Below, one piece after another: positions 1-9,518 of a stretch of 64,000 nucleotides of DNA. Below the pieces are notes generated by a model, which saw only the letters and a list, made by a program, of their open reading frames with translations, was not told the origin of the DNA and did no database searches. The position numbers were made by a program, and so were the translations under genes. Origin of the DNA: Chitinophagaceae bacterium (GTDB lineage Bacteria; Bacteroidota; Bacteroidia; Chitinophagales; Chitinophagaceae); the NCBI GenBank assembly GCA_023957125.1, contig JAMLHL010000007.1:62001-126000 (forward strand). Direction: 5' to 3'. Position 1 is the stretch's first letter. Every line of letters begins with the position of its first letter.

Positions 1-771
1 TTGCATGGGGGCATCCCGGCCAAAGACCGGAAAGAATTGTTCACTTCCTTTAATAACGATCCCGAATGCCGGGTCTTTCTTTCGACAGACGCCGGCGGAG
101 TGGGGCTGAATTTGCAGGCAGCAGCCCATTTGATCAATCTCGATATTCCCTGGAACCCTGCGGTGCTGGAACAAAGGATCGGCAGAATTTACAGGCTGGG
201 ACAGAAAAAAAATGTGAACATCATTAATCTCGTGGCAAAAGATACCATTGAGGAACGCATGCTGTCGGTATTAAAATTCAAAAAAGGAATTGCGGACGGT
301 ATATTAGACGGCGGTGACAATAATATTTTCATGGGCGACAGCAAATTCAACAAGTTCATGGAATCCGTTGAAACCGTTGTTACCGTTGAACAAGTACCGG
401 GACAGGAACCTGCCACGGTGAACGGTTATGATATGGAGGAAGAAAAACAACTGGAAGTACCGGAGCCGGACAACCCCAAAAATACCGCTGCCGAAAAAGA
501 GGTGATCGTTGAACAACCCGATCTTTTTTCAGAACCCGCGGCTGCGCAATCCACCCAAAGCACAGAAGAGATCATTCAGCAGGGTGCATCTTTTTTTGAG
601 AACTTCCTGACGGTTCTAAATTCACCGGACGGGGTAAAACAACTAACGCGACAATTGACGGAGACCGATGAAAAAACGGGCCGCTCCTATCTTAAAATCC
701 CGATCAGTAATAACGCAGTTGTGGAGAACGCGTTATCCGTGTTGGGTAACCTGTTTAAAAATATCAGGTAA
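1..771 (+). CDS. SNF2-family DEAD/DEAH helicase, C-terminal part (5' end outside window)
   Basis: The frame is open from the first base and ends in TAA, so only the C-terminal 256 residues are visible. They hold the end of a superfamily 2 helicase C domain: STDAGGVGLNLQAA (motif V) and QRIGRIYRLGQ (motif VI with arginine fingers), followed by the IEERML stretch typical of SNF2/Rad54-like ATPases. These proteins use ATP to translocate on DNA and remodel protein-DNA complexes or assist transcription. The last 150 residues are acidic and rich in Pro and Gln, with no domain I recognise. The urea transporter gene starts 4 bp after the stop, so the two may be co-transcribed. The TTG at position 1 is an artefact of the window edge, not a start. 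Confidence 0.88.
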   Translation: MHGGIPAKDRKELFTSFNNDPECRVFLSTDAGGVGLNLQAAAHLINLDIPWNPAVLEQRIGRIYRLGQKKNVNIINLVAKDTIEERMLSVLKFKKGIADGILDGGDNNIFMGDSKFNKFMESVETVVTVEQVPGQEPATVNGYDMEEEKQLEVPEPDNPKNTAAEKEVIVEQPDLFSEPAAAQSTQSTEEIIQQGASFFENFLTVLNSPDGVKQLTRQLTETDEKTGRSYLKIPISNNAVVENALSVLGNLFKNIR

Positions 772-775
772 ACTT

Positions 776-1663
776 ATGTTCTTTGAAAAAATACCGTTTA
801 CCAGCTATGTACTAAAAGGGGTGTCACAAATAATGCTTCAGGAAAACCGGTGGACAGGATTGCTGTTCCTGGCCGGGATCTTTGCCGGAAGCTGGCAGTG
901 TGGACTGGCAACAATACTTGCCACCGCTGTTGGTACATTAACCGCCATTCTGTTGAAGTTTGATCACAAAAGAATTGCCGCCGGTCTGTACGGATTCAGC
1001 CCGGCATTGGTGGGAGCCGGTATCGCTTTCTTTTTTCAAACCGGTTTGATCATTTGGGTTTCAATTATCGCAGGAAGTGTTTTGGCAAGCATCCTGCAAA
1101 ACTATTTTATCAAAAAAGATATTCCTGCTTACACGTTTCCGTTTGTTGTGGTAGCGTGGCTGCTCATCTTCTTATTAGATACTTCGGCCACGCCCTCCGA
1201 TCTGTTTTACCTGAAAACTGAAGGCGCTTACGATCAGCTCTATTTAGGATTGCGCGGATTCGGTCAGGTGATTTTTCAACCAAAAACGCTTTCGGGATTA
1301 CTCTTTTTTGCGGGCGTGCTCCTTCACAATCCAATAGCAGCTTTATACGGATTAACGGCGGCCTTTCTCGGGGCATTCATTGCCTGTCTGGCAAATCTGT
1401 CGCCGGAAAGTATAACCTCCGGGCTCTTTGGATTCAACGCCGTTTTATCAGCTATTGCTTTTGCAGATAGTCAAAAGAGATCTGCTTTTTGGGGACTGGT
1501 CGCAGTTTTAATCACTATGTTTCTCCACATCGCCTTAGTAAAATCCGAATGGCTGAATGCCTTCGGCGGGGTATTGACTTTTCCATTTGTTGCAGGCGTA
1601 GGGACTACATTGTTGATCCAGCGACTGAAGAAAAAAACCGGGGTGTCTATAAACTCAGCCTGA
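776..1663 (+). CDS. Urea transporter (UT/SLC14 family)
   Basis: A polytopic membrane protein of 295 residues that should carry urea passively across the inner membrane. It shows the duplicated UT fold: a first repeat with GLYGFSPALVGAGIAFFF and a second with GLFGFNAVLSAIAFAD, the family signature, plus a Pro/Asn-rich loop (NPIAALYGLTAAFLGA) between them. The frame is open further upstream, but those codons lie inside the helicase gene, so I take the ATG at 776, four bases after the helicase stop. No urease or nickel gene is visible in the window. Family assignment is firm; substrate is inferred. Confidence 0.85.
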   Translation: MFFEKIPFTSYVLKGVSQIMLQENRWTGLLFLAGIFAGSWQCGLATILATAVGTLTAILLKFDHKRIAAGLYGFSPALVGAGIAFFFQTGLIIWVSIIAGSVLASILQNYFIKKDIPAYTFPFVVVAWLLIFLLDTSATPSDLFYLKTEGAYDQLYLGLRGFGQVIFQPKTLSGLLFFAGVLLHNPIAALYGLTAAFLGAFIACLANLSPESITSGLFGFNAVLSAIAFADSQKRSAFWGLVAVLITMFLHIALVKSEWLNAFGGVLTFPFVAGVGTTLLIQRLKKKTGVSINSA

Positions 1664-1723
1664 TGCCATCGTTATCCCCTTGCTGTAACCGGATGACCAC
1701 GATAACCCGAAAAACTCATTTTT

Positions 1724-2701
1724 CTATTTAAGGCTTTGAAATTCCACAGCCAAAACCGTCAAATCCTGCTTGATCAATTTTATATAGGACTCTAACTGAT
1801 CATACATATTGGCCCGGTTGTACAACTGCTCTGTGCTGTATCGTCCGCCATCGGTGAAATATAATTCCAACAGTTGCTGTTTTTTCTTTGATCCTGCTTT
1901 TTTAATCTGTTTAAAGCTCATCCAGCGATCTATGATCTGGCTCCTTAATGATCTGCTGTCGGGATTTACCGGATCCCGGTAATTCAGGTAATACCATATA
2001 AACGGAGGGAAGGTTTCGGAAGTTTTCCGGCCCTCCCAGATTTCCCGCAATACATTTCCGGGATGATCAAAATTGATCTTTGGATTATTCAAAAGAATCA
2101 GTAACCCCAAAGTGGCTTCCGTAATCCCGGAGGTAATACCGATATACTCGGTATCATCACCTGAGTTGCCATTGCTTAATAAAACGCCGGTTAATATAGC
2201 GGAAGAAGCGCCTGCAACGATAGCTGCAACGGTCAGCCCCGACTCCCTTTTTATTTCTATTGCTTTTAGATAATCGGCCACCTGAGAAATTTTTTCTTCC
2301 TCACAATCCAGTTCAGAAGTAACCGATGAAACTTCAAGAGAGGCCAGATCTATACGCTGGGTGATCTGGTGCGCCAGTTCAAGCATACGCAATCTGTTTT
2401 CAATGCTATTCGTCTGCCGGTGGTTCTGCAGGTACTCAACATATTCCTGTAGCAAGTCCATTATGCCAATAGCATGCGCTACATTTAAACTGGCAAAAGA
2501 AAAACGCGTGGTCAAAGCAGTATCTGTGCCGGCGCTGAAAAACGGATTGGGGATATCCTCAACGGAATACTGAATTTTATCATTTGGGGCACAGGAACTT
2601 TTTTCCAGGTGTAATTGTATCCGTCTTATTCCGACGCAGGAAAAAAAAAGCAGGGAAATGATAATTCCAATGACAGGAATTTGTAGCAACTTAGGTTTCA
2701 T
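1724..2701 (-). CDS. Hypothetical lipoprotein
   Basis: I do not recognise this family. With the ATG at 2701 the 325-residue product starts with a lipoprotein signal peptide (IIISLLFFSC, lipobox Cys about residue 21), so it is probably anchored in the outer or inner membrane. The middle has a hydrophobic Gly/Ala stretch (VAAIVAGASSAILTGVLL, about residue 185), possibly a membrane hairpin, flanked by long helical segments. An upstream ATG at 2779 would add 26 residues before the signal and overlap the preceding gene, so it is less likely. It follows the metalloprotease/barrel gene by 38 bp on the same strand and is probably in its operon. Confidence 0.7.
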   Translation of the reverse strand: MKPKLLQIPVIGIIISLLFFSCVGIRRIQLHLEKSSCAPNDKIQYSVEDIPNPFFSAGTDTALTTRFSFASLNVAHAIGIMDLLQEYVEYLQNHRQTNSIENRLRMLELAHQITQRIDLASLEVSSVTSELDCEEEKISQVADYLKAIEIKRESGLTVAAIVAGASSAILTGVLLSNGNSGDDTEYIGITSGITEATLGLLILLNNPKINFDHPGNVLREIWEGRKTSETFPPFIWYYLNYRDPVNPDSRSLRSQIIDRWMSFKQIKKAGSKKKQQLLELYFTDGGRYSTEQLYNRANMYDQLESYIKLIKQDLTVLAVEFQSLK

Positions 2702-2739
2702 GCTGTTCGAATATAAGAAAATAAAGAAAAAGGAAGATT

Positions 2740-5547
2740 TCATTTGCTTAACAAATCCACCGGTAATATAAATTCCCAAATATTGACGCCCCCGGCTCCG
2801 CCCAAATTACTATCCAGCAAACGGCTGTACCGGATGCCAAAGCTTACAGGCTGCTGATTCCACCATTTGGTGTCGAAATACAACTCCGCCCCGGTGCTCC
2901 TGAAGGAATAAAATCCCGGGCGTTGGCGGCTTTTTGTACCGGCATAATCAAAAAAGAGATTGGCTCTTAACCTGGAAAAGTAAACCAATTGCGCAAATCC
3001 CCAATCGGGATAAACCAGCGGGAAATGATAGTTGATACTCCCCTTCCACATTCGTGAGGCGTCTATCCCGTTGTATCCACGTGCAAAAGGAAAATTGTTG
3101 GAAAAACGGTACCGGTCAGCGGTATCCCGCCATTGATAAGCGCCACTAAGCACAAGGCTGTGATTGATCCCGACCCCGGGAAAATAAAGAGACCCGGACA
3201 CCAGCAATTGTTGGGCTTTTTGTTGGGTAGCCAGGTGGCGGTACCGCAATAAAAAACTTTGTGCAAAATGCGGATAGATATGCTGGATCGCTTTTTGCGT
3301 CTGGCTGCCCCAGTTCAGAGAATACTGCATATAATTGAGCAACGATCCCGCAATACTGTCTTTATATCGCCCGGTTATATTCAACTGTGCCAGGTTGAAT
3401 GAAGAAGCCAAAACCAAACTTCTGTACCATCGCCCTTTGGTAAAATTCAGGGGTATTCTCATGCCAATATTAGTATTCAACTCATTCCACCTGATGGTTC
3501 TGGCGGTGTCGCTCACTTCCCTGTTGAGCGTATAAGATACGCCGCCGGTTATCCAGGGAAACCAGGCCCCGTACACGCCGTCAAAACCGGCTTTATGACT
3601 TCCTTCATTTTCATTATAGGCATAATACAATTGCGATTGAAACGTGTTCAATACGTTTTGTCCGTATAGGGTAAAACGCCATTCCGGCTGCTCATAAAAC
3701 GGCCGCCAACTGTGAAAATTAAACGGGTGAGAAAATTTTCCATACCGTTCAACCGGACTTTGGTCAGGGGGAATATCATTCAGAATGTTCCCCCCGGTTT
3801 GTTGCAGCGCCTGCGGCAAATACAAATCGGGGTTCCCGCCCGCGCCTGCTTTTGCCACCGGCTCCCAGTCTTTCAACCGCAGTTGCTTCTTTTTAAGCTG
3901 CATTCCTGCTGCCGTGAAACTGCTCCACACCAGCTCTCCATCACCATTGACAGCCGGCTGATAGGCGCCTAAAGATTCGTTGGTCAGTTGAAAAACGGAA
4001 CGGGTTTCCATATCCAGTGCAAAAATATCATCCCCCGATCCCCTGCCCGCTGAAAAATATACCGTGTCGCCTTTTACCAACGGGAACCCTTTCACCTCAT
4101 AAGTCCACGGTAAGAGGATATCCGTTTCCCCGGTCAGAAAATTCACTTTAGCCAGGCTCATTTGTCCCTCCGGATTCCTTACGCAGGAGATGATATGGAC
4201 CTTGTCGTAAAATTTAGGAAAAGTATAGATAAGCGCATGTGCATTGGAAGCGGGCACACGGTGCAAAACAGCCCCGGTATGAGCATCCAGGATATGCAAC
4301 CCGCTTTGTTGATCGGGCGTAAATTGAACGGCCGCTATCTGCCTGCCGTCTTCCGAGAGATCGGGTTGGTAATATTTGCTTTTATGTGTCAATTGCTTCA
4401 TCTTTCCCGAAGCCGGATCCAGTACTTTAACCACACTGTAATCTCTCCGGCCCCACCTTATATCCGGCTCGTAAGCGGTATAGACGATCTTATTATTACG
4501 ATAAACATAGTGATCGTAAAACGAGATGTCCTTAATGCGGATCTTCTTTTCGCCTTTTGAAGTCAGCAGGTACCAGGCCGGTACCTGGCGGTAAGTTTTC
4601 TTTAATACAACCAGGGAATCTTCTCCTGCATAGTAAGGCAGCAAATAATCAGAAACATATTGATCATTACCTCTTGTGATCAGCGAGCCGCCGGAGGATG
4701 AATCTGATTGTTCCCTGTAGTATTGTAGCGCTTCTTTTACGAATTCCGGGTAATTTTTTCCTGAATACTTTTTAACCGCTTTTTGAAAAGGATAAAAAAG
4801 TCCGTCGAAAGCCGCAGCATCACTGGTAACGCCGGTCCAGAACTTTTCTCCATATTTTTCCCGGCCATAACCGGTCAGCAGGTAGCCGAGCGTGTAATGA
4901 TCAGGGATATAATGCCGGTAGGAGCCGTTCCGCAATTTCATAAAACCGTATGATTTATTTGCCTCCCACAACGAACGGTATCCATTAAAGAAGAAAGGCA
5001 GTCTTCCCCTTCCCTGCCCACTGACGGCGGTTTCCTGGAAAACTGCATCCCCTTCAAAAAACCAGTTGGGTATCGCGGCGCTGTTTGCCATAGCCTGGCC
5101 CTCTTCTCCCAAAACAACATAAGCCAGCTTCGACAAACCTTTCCGGTAGTTCATATACTGCTGTACATGACGGTACTCATGAATGGCCAGGTTGTCTGCC
5201 CAGGGCAGGCTGCCCAATTCAAAACTGTTGAAATGGGGTGTAAGCAGGAACTCGCTTCGCCAGGGTGCCAGGCCCACATAGCCGTTAGACCGGGTGGTTT
5301 GGTTCTGCAGCACAATATTGATTTTCCGGTGATCCGTACCTGCCGTATTGCCGGTATGCCCGTTGAGGTAATGAACGATCCCTGCTACCCGGTGGGCTGT
5401 GGAATCCAGTCCGGCAGGAAAAATAATCCGTGCTTCCGGCACATTGATCTGCCTCCATTTAACGGAAGGCGGAACAGCGCCGAATTCCTGGGAAAAGACC
5501 GGTTTTGCCAGCAGGAAAGAAAGCAGCATCGGCAGAATGGTACGCAT
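2740..5547 (-). CDS. Gluzincin-like metalloprotease / beta-propeller / outer-membrane barrel fusion protein
   Basis: A 935-residue exported protein with a signal peptide (cleavage near VFSQ, residue 20). Residues about 60-270 look like an M1/MA-clan metallopeptidase: a zinc motif HEYRH at 123-127 and a candidate third ligand Glu165 in NWFFEGDAVF. Residues about 300-570 carry PD40/TolB-like propeller blades (for example QLTHKSKYYQPDLSEDGRQ and FQLTNESLGAYQPAVN). The last 290 residues are aromatic, alternating beta strands like the C-terminal barrel of bacterial surface antigens, with ARGYNGIDASRMWKG and an ending typical of outer-membrane strands. The role is unknown; a surface or periplasmic peptidase is inferred. 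It is divergent from rhaT. Confidence 0.78.
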   Translation of the reverse strand: MRTILPMLLSFLLAKPVFSQEFGAVPPSVKWRQINVPEARIIFPAGLDSTAHRVAGIVHYLNGHTGNTAGTDHRKINIVLQNQTTRSNGYVGLAPWRSEFLLTPHFNSFELGSLPWADNLAIHEYRHVQQYMNYRKGLSKLAYVVLGEEGQAMANSAAIPNWFFEGDAVFQETAVSGQGRGRLPFFFNGYRSLWEANKSYGFMKLRNGSYRHYIPDHYTLGYLLTGYGREKYGEKFWTGVTSDAAAFDGLFYPFQKAVKKYSGKNYPEFVKEALQYYREQSDSSSGGSLITRGNDQYVSDYLLPYYAGEDSLVVLKKTYRQVPAWYLLTSKGEKKIRIKDISFYDHYVYRNNKIVYTAYEPDIRWGRRDYSVVKVLDPASGKMKQLTHKSKYYQPDLSEDGRQIAAVQFTPDQQSGLHILDAHTGAVLHRVPASNAHALIYTFPKFYDKVHIISCVRNPEGQMSLAKVNFLTGETDILLPWTYEVKGFPLVKGDTVYFSAGRGSGDDIFALDMETRSVFQLTNESLGAYQPAVNGDGELVWSSFTAAGMQLKKKQLRLKDWEPVAKAGAGGNPDLYLPQALQQTGGNILNDIPPDQSPVERYGKFSHPFNFHSWRPFYEQPEWRFTLYGQNVLNTFQSQLYYAYNENEGSHKAGFDGVYGAWFPWITGGVSYTLNREVSDTARTIRWNELNTNIGMRIPLNFTKGRWYRSLVLASSFNLAQLNITGRYKDSIAGSLLNYMQYSLNWGSQTQKAIQHIYPHFAQSFLLRYRHLATQQKAQQLLVSGSLYFPGVGINHSLVLSGAYQWRDTADRYRFSNNFPFARGYNGIDASRMWKGSINYHFPLVYPDWGFAQLVYFSRLRANLFFDYAGTKSRQRPGFYSFRSTGAELYFDTKWWNQQPVSFGIRYSRLLDSNLGGAGGVNIWEFILPVDLLSK

Positions 5548-5721
5548 ACAGACCGTTTAACGCCTAAATATACACGAAAACCGAAAGTTGTGCATCAGCT
5601 TCTTAAAGCGGGTAGCTTTTGTATCGCGGGATGTCCTGTTGGCTCCTCACTGTCCATCGGGAGCGCCACTCCTGATTTTACTGCACATGACAGCCCATGA
5701 CGGCTTAAACAACGGTATGCC

Positions 5722-5744
5722 CTACATTTGAAGTTGAAATGTAG
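5722..5744 (+). promoter_or_regulatory. rha operon promoter with inverted-repeat operator
   Basis: A perfect inverted repeat CTACATTT-N7-AAATGTAG spans 5722-5744, 24 bp before the rhaT ATG. Its left half contains TACATTTG (5723-5730), a match to the Bacteroidota -7 box TAnnTTTG. I see no good -33 box. The overlap of a palindrome with the promoter suggests the binding site of a dimeric repressor of the rhamnose genes; no regulator gene is visible nearby. Sequence pattern seen; function inferred. Confidence 0.55.
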
Positions 5745-5768
5745 TTTGATTACAGAAAAGACAAGCAA

Positions 5769-6851
5769 ATGCAGATCATTTTCGGGATAATTTACCACTT
5801 CATCGGCGGATTTGCCTCCGGCAGTTTTTATACGCCCTTCAAGAAAGTGAAAGGCTGGGCCTGGGAGAGCTACTGGATAGCAGGTGGTCTCTTCTCCTGG
5901 TTGATTGTACCGCCACTTGCCGCTTATCTTACTATTCCCAACTTTGGGGAGATCATCAGGAACACCGGCAATACCACCATCGGGATCACCTTCCTGTTTG
6001 GTTTACTCTGGGGGATCGGGGGATTAACGTATGGTCTTGGCGTCCGTTATTTAGGCATTTCTTTAGGCACCAGCATTATTTTAGGACTTACCATGGTGTT
6101 TGGCTCTCTTATCCCCTCTGTTTATTACAATTTTTTCCCGGCGGAAGGCAAGGATACTTTTTCCATGATCATCCATTCGAAATGGGGACTGTATGTGCTT
6201 GCCGGATTAATGGTATGTATATTGGGGATCGTTTTTTGCGGGAAAGCAGGTACCTACAAAGAAAAGGAACTCAATCCTGCCGGGGGTAACGCCAGGCAGA
6301 GTAAAGATGAGTACAAGTTCGGGTTGGGCTTACTGGTGTCCATTATATCGGGCGTGCTGAGCGCCTGTTTTAATTTCGGTATAGAATCCGGGAAATCTAT
6401 GGCCAATACCGCTAATGAATTGTGGAAAGCAGCACACCCGGGGCAGGGAGAGTTTTTGTTCCAGAACAACGTCACCTTTGTGGTGATCCTCTGGGGAGGT
6501 CTTACCACCAATTTCATCTGGTGCATGATACTCAACGCGCGTAACAAAACCTTTGGTGATTATATCAATACCAAAACGCCCTTATTGTCCAATTATTTCT
6601 TCTCCGCCCTTGCGGGGATTACCTGGTTTTTGCAGTTCTTCTTTTACGGGATGGGCGAAAGCAGGTTGGGCAATGGCGCCAGTTCCTGGATTTTGCATAT
6701 GGCATTCATAATTCTGGTGGCTAACTTATGGGGCATTGTATTAAAAGAATGGAAAGGGGTGAGTAAACGAACGGTAACCATGATCACCGCCGGTATCATT
6801 ACCATTGTCCTGGCGGTTCTGCTGGTTGGTTACGGCAATTCAATAAAATAA
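5769..6851 (+). CDS. rhaT: L-rhamnose/proton symporter RhaT
   Basis: A 360-residue inner-membrane protein with about ten membrane segments, matching the RhaT family over its whole length (SGSFYTPFKKVKGWAWESYW near the N-terminus, WGIGGLTYGLGVRYLGISLG around residue 75). It imports L-rhamnose with protons. It is the first gene of the rhamnose cluster and ends 31 bp before the aldolase/dehydrogenase gene. The candidate operator sits directly upstream. Identity is well supported by sequence and context. Confidence 0.93.
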   Translation: MQIIFGIIYHFIGGFASGSFYTPFKKVKGWAWESYWIAGGLFSWLIVPPLAAYLTIPNFGEIIRNTGNTTIGITFLFGLLWGIGGLTYGLGVRYLGISLGTSIILGLTMVFGSLIPSVYYNFFPAEGKDTFSMIIHSKWGLYVLAGLMVCILGIVFCGKAGTYKEKELNPAGGNARQSKDEYKFGLGLLVSIISGVLSACFNFGIESGKSMANTANELWKAAHPGQGEFLFQNNVTFVVILWGGLTTNFIWCMILNARNKTFGDYINTKTPLLSNYFFSALAGITWFLQFFFYGMGESRLGNGASSWILHMAFIILVANLWGIVLKEWKGVSKRTVTMITAGIITIVLAVLLVGYGNSIK

Positions 6852-6882
6852 AAACCTATATACAATAATAAACTAAAAAAAT

Positions 6883-9003
6883 ATGTCTCTCGTTACTACA
6901 AAAGAATTCAAACACGTAAGCTATTTATGGGATGATGCAAAAGCTGAGGCGCTCGCCGGCGATGAGGTGGGATTACTGATCTATCGTTCTAATTTACTGG
7001 GTGCAGACCTAAGACTTACCAATTACGGCGGGGGGAATACCTCCTGCAAAGTGATGGCAAAAGATCCGTTGACGGGTAAGGAAACGGAAGTGATGTGGGT
7101 GAAAGGTTCGGGTGGCGATTTGGGCACATTGAAAAAAAGCGGACTGGCAGCGCTGTATGTTGACCGGTTAAGAAGCCTGACCAGTGTGTACCGGGGAATT
7201 GATCATGAGGATGAGATGGTAGAACTTTTTAACCATTGCATTTTCGACCTCAGTTCCAAAGCACCTTCGATAGATACCCCTTTGCACGGCTTCCTTCCGT
7301 TTAAGCATATTGATCATCTGCATCCCGATGCAGCCATTGCCATCGCCGCCGCCAAAGACGGGAAACGGATCACCCGGGAACTTTTCAACGGTACAATAGG
7401 TTGGGTAGAATGGCAACGTCCCGGATTTGACCTGGGCTTAAAACTGAAACAGTGCCTGGATGAAAACCCGGGGATCAAAGGCATCATGCTGGGCTCTCAT
7501 GGTTTGTTTACCTGGGGAGATACCGCCTACGAAAGCTATATCAACACGCTCGAAGTAATTGAACAATGCGCTGCATACATCGAAGAAAAACAAAAAGGTA
7601 AAAAAATCTTTGGCGGCGCCAGACTGCACTCCCTGCCGAAACAGGAAAGGCTGGACAAAGCCGCCGCGCTTGCCCCCGTGCTGAGAGGATTCTGCTCTTC
7701 ACAAACAAAGATGATCGGTCATTTTACCGACGACGACCGGGTGTTGGAATACATCAATTCCAACGACCTGGAAAGATTAGCGCCTATGGGTACCAGTTGC
7801 CCCGATCATTTTTTGCGAACCAAGATCAGCCCGCTGGTGCTTGATCTTTCACCGGAGGAAAACCTGGAAGATGTGGCGGCAATAAAAGAAAAGCTGTTGC
7901 CCCGGTTCGAATCCTACCGGACCATGTACCGGGAGTATTACGAAAAATGCAAACATCCCAACAGTCCTGCCATGCGGGATGCCAACCCGGTGGTGATCCT
8001 GTATCCCGGCGTAGGGATGTTCACCTTTGCGAAAGACAAACAAACCGCCCGTGTAGCTGCGGAATTTTATACCAATGCCATTAATGTAATGAGAGGCGCG
8101 GAAGCCATCTCAGAATACACTTCCCTGCCCAGGCAGGAAGCGTTTAACATTGAATACTGGTTACTCGAAGAAGCCAAGTTGCAACGTATGCCCAAACCCA
8201 AGTCACTGTCCGGCAGGATAGCCCTGGTAACCGGCAGCGCTGGTGGAATAGGGAAGGCTATTGCTAAAAAATTTGCAGATGAAGGCGCCGTAGTGGTGGT
8301 CAACGACAACGATGTGGAAAGACTGGCGCATGCTAAAGAAGATTTCGGAAATCATTACAGCAAAGACGCTTTTACCACAGAGTTGCTGGATGTAACCGAT
8401 GCCAATAGTATCACCAACGCTTTTAAGGCCGCCGCGCTGAGCTTCGGAGGAGTGGACATAGTGGTAAACTGCGCCGGACTGTCTATTTCCAAACCCATAG
8501 AAGAGCATACCGAAAAGGATTGGGATCTGTTGTACGATGTACTGGTAAAAGGTCAGTTCCTGGTTACCCAAAAAGGAGTTGATATGATGCGGAAACAAAA
8601 TATGGGTGGAGATGTTATTAATATAGTGAGCAAGAATGCGCTGGTAAGCGGACCCAACAACGCAGGTTATGGCTCCGCGAAAGCCGCGCAATTGCATTTA
8701 AGCCGCTTAAATGCCGCCGAATTAGGAAAAGATCATATCCGCGTAAACGTAGTAAACCCCGATGCCGTGATCTCAGACAGTAAAATTTGGGCAGGCGCCT
8801 GGGCGGAAGGCCGGGCAAAGGCCTATGGCGTTAAAGTTGAGGAATTGCCTGCCTTTTATGCCAAACGCACCCTGCTCAACCAGATCATTCTTCCGGAAGA
8901 CATAGCCAATGCCTGCTTCGCATTTGTTGGCGGCCTGCTGGATAAATCCACCGGGAACGTGTTGAATGTTGACGGCGGCGTAGCCATGGCTTTTGTGCGG
9001 TAG
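6883..9003 (+). CDS. rhaEW: Bifunctional L-rhamnulose-1-phosphate aldolase / L-lactaldehyde dehydrogenase
   Basis: A 706-residue two-domain enzyme. Residues about 20-400 are a class II aldolase domain with metal-binding histidines in KHIDHLHPDA (about 142-147) and GSHGLFTWGD. Residues about 440-706 are a short-chain dehydrogenase with the NAD motif TGSAGGIG (450-457) and the catalytic YGSAK (Tyr596, Lys600). Such fusions (RhaEW) are known in rhamnose pathways: the aldolase half splits L-rhamnulose-1-phosphate into dihydroxyacetone phosphate and L-lactaldehyde, and the dehydrogenase half oxidises L-lactaldehyde to L-lactate. Context with rhaT, rhaM and rhaI supports this. Cytoplasmic. Confidence 0.92.
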   Translation: MSLVTTKEFKHVSYLWDDAKAEALAGDEVGLLIYRSNLLGADLRLTNYGGGNTSCKVMAKDPLTGKETEVMWVKGSGGDLGTLKKSGLAALYVDRLRSLTSVYRGIDHEDEMVELFNHCIFDLSSKAPSIDTPLHGFLPFKHIDHLHPDAAIAIAAAKDGKRITRELFNGTIGWVEWQRPGFDLGLKLKQCLDENPGIKGIMLGSHGLFTWGDTAYESYINTLEVIEQCAAYIEEKQKGKKIFGGARLHSLPKQERLDKAAALAPVLRGFCSSQTKMIGHFTDDDRVLEYINSNDLERLAPMGTSCPDHFLRTKISPLVLDLSPEENLEDVAAIKEKLLPRFESYRTMYREYYEKCKHPNSPAMRDANPVVILYPGVGMFTFAKDKQTARVAAEFYTNAINVMRGAEAISEYTSLPRQEAFNIEYWLLEEAKLQRMPKPKSLSGRIALVTGSAGGIGKAIAKKFADEGAVVVVNDNDVERLAHAKEDFGNHYSKDAFTTELLDVTDANSITNAFKAAALSFGGVDIVVNCAGLSISKPIEEHTEKDWDLLYDVLVKGQFLVTQKGVDMMRKQNMGGDVINIVSKNALVSGPNNAGYGSAKAAQLHLSRLNAAELGKDHIRVNVVNPDAVISDSKIWAGAWAEGRAKAYGVKVEELPAFYAKRTLLNQIILPEDIANACFAFVGGLLDKSTGNVLNVDGGVAMAFVR

Positions 9004-9111
9004 AAACTTAATGTGAAATGTGGCAAATTGAAAATACCTGCCCTGACGGATAGAAGAGAAGGGTGCCACCCTGAGCCTGCCGAAGGGTGAAAATTTGAAA
9101 ATGCCGGAGGA

Positions 9112-9151
9112 ATTGCGGTCGGTACCCGGGGAACCGGGGTCAGACCGCAAT
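9112..9151. repeat. Intergenic hairpin between rhaEW and rhaM
   Basis: The 188-bp gap inside the rha operon carries an inverted repeat ATTGCGGTC (9112-9120) / GACCGCAAT (9143-9151) around a GC-rich centre. Just upstream (9068-9089) lies a CCCTGAGCCTGCCGAAGGG-type sequence resembling a widely dispersed bacterial repeat. No T-run follows the stem, so it is more likely a dispersed repeat or mRNA-stabilising hairpin than a terminator. Confidence 0.45.
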
Positions 9152-9191
9152 GGTAAAAGACAGATGATTTTATAAATCCTTAAATTGTACC

Positions 9192-9506
9192 ATGTATCGC
9201 CAGGCGTTCATCATGCAATTGCACAAAGGCTTCGAGGCTGAATACCGGAGACGGCATCATGCCATCTGGCCGGAACTGAAGGAATTATTAAAAAACGCAG
9301 GCATACGGGAATACTCCATCTTCCTGGAAGAAGCAACCGGAAAACTCTTCGGCTACCTGCAGTTTGACAGGGAAGAGGCGATGGACGCTTTGCCTCTGCA
9401 ACCTGTTATGCGGCGCTGGTGGCACTATATGAAAGACATCATGGACGTGAACGAGGATGAATCGCCCGTAAGTATCCCGTTAAAAGAAGTATTTTATATG
9501 CCTTAA
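9192..9506 (+). CDS. rhaM: L-rhamnose mutarotase
   Basis: A 104-residue dimeric alpha/beta-barrel family protein that interconverts the alpha and beta anomers of L-rhamnose. It shows the family pattern: an early AFIMQLHKGFEAEYRRRHHAIWPEL with the catalytic His, the GIREYSIFLEEATGKLFGY strand, and a C-terminal WWHYMKDIMD. Length is standard. It lies between the aldolase/dehydrogenase and the isomerase, 12 bp before the latter. Confidence 0.93.
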   Translation: MYRQAFIMQLHKGFEAEYRRRHHAIWPELKELLKNAGIREYSIFLEEATGKLFGYLQFDREEAMDALPLQPVMRRWWHYMKDIMDVNEDESPVSIPLKEVFYMP

Positions 9507-9518
9507 AAAATATTAGTC

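Noticed and set aside
5167..5700. 177-codon plus-strand frame
   Set aside because: Mostly antisense to the metalloprotease fusion gene and without a recognisable product.
8203..8697. 164-codon minus-strand frame
   Set aside because: Antisense to the dehydrogenase domain of the rha fusion enzyme.
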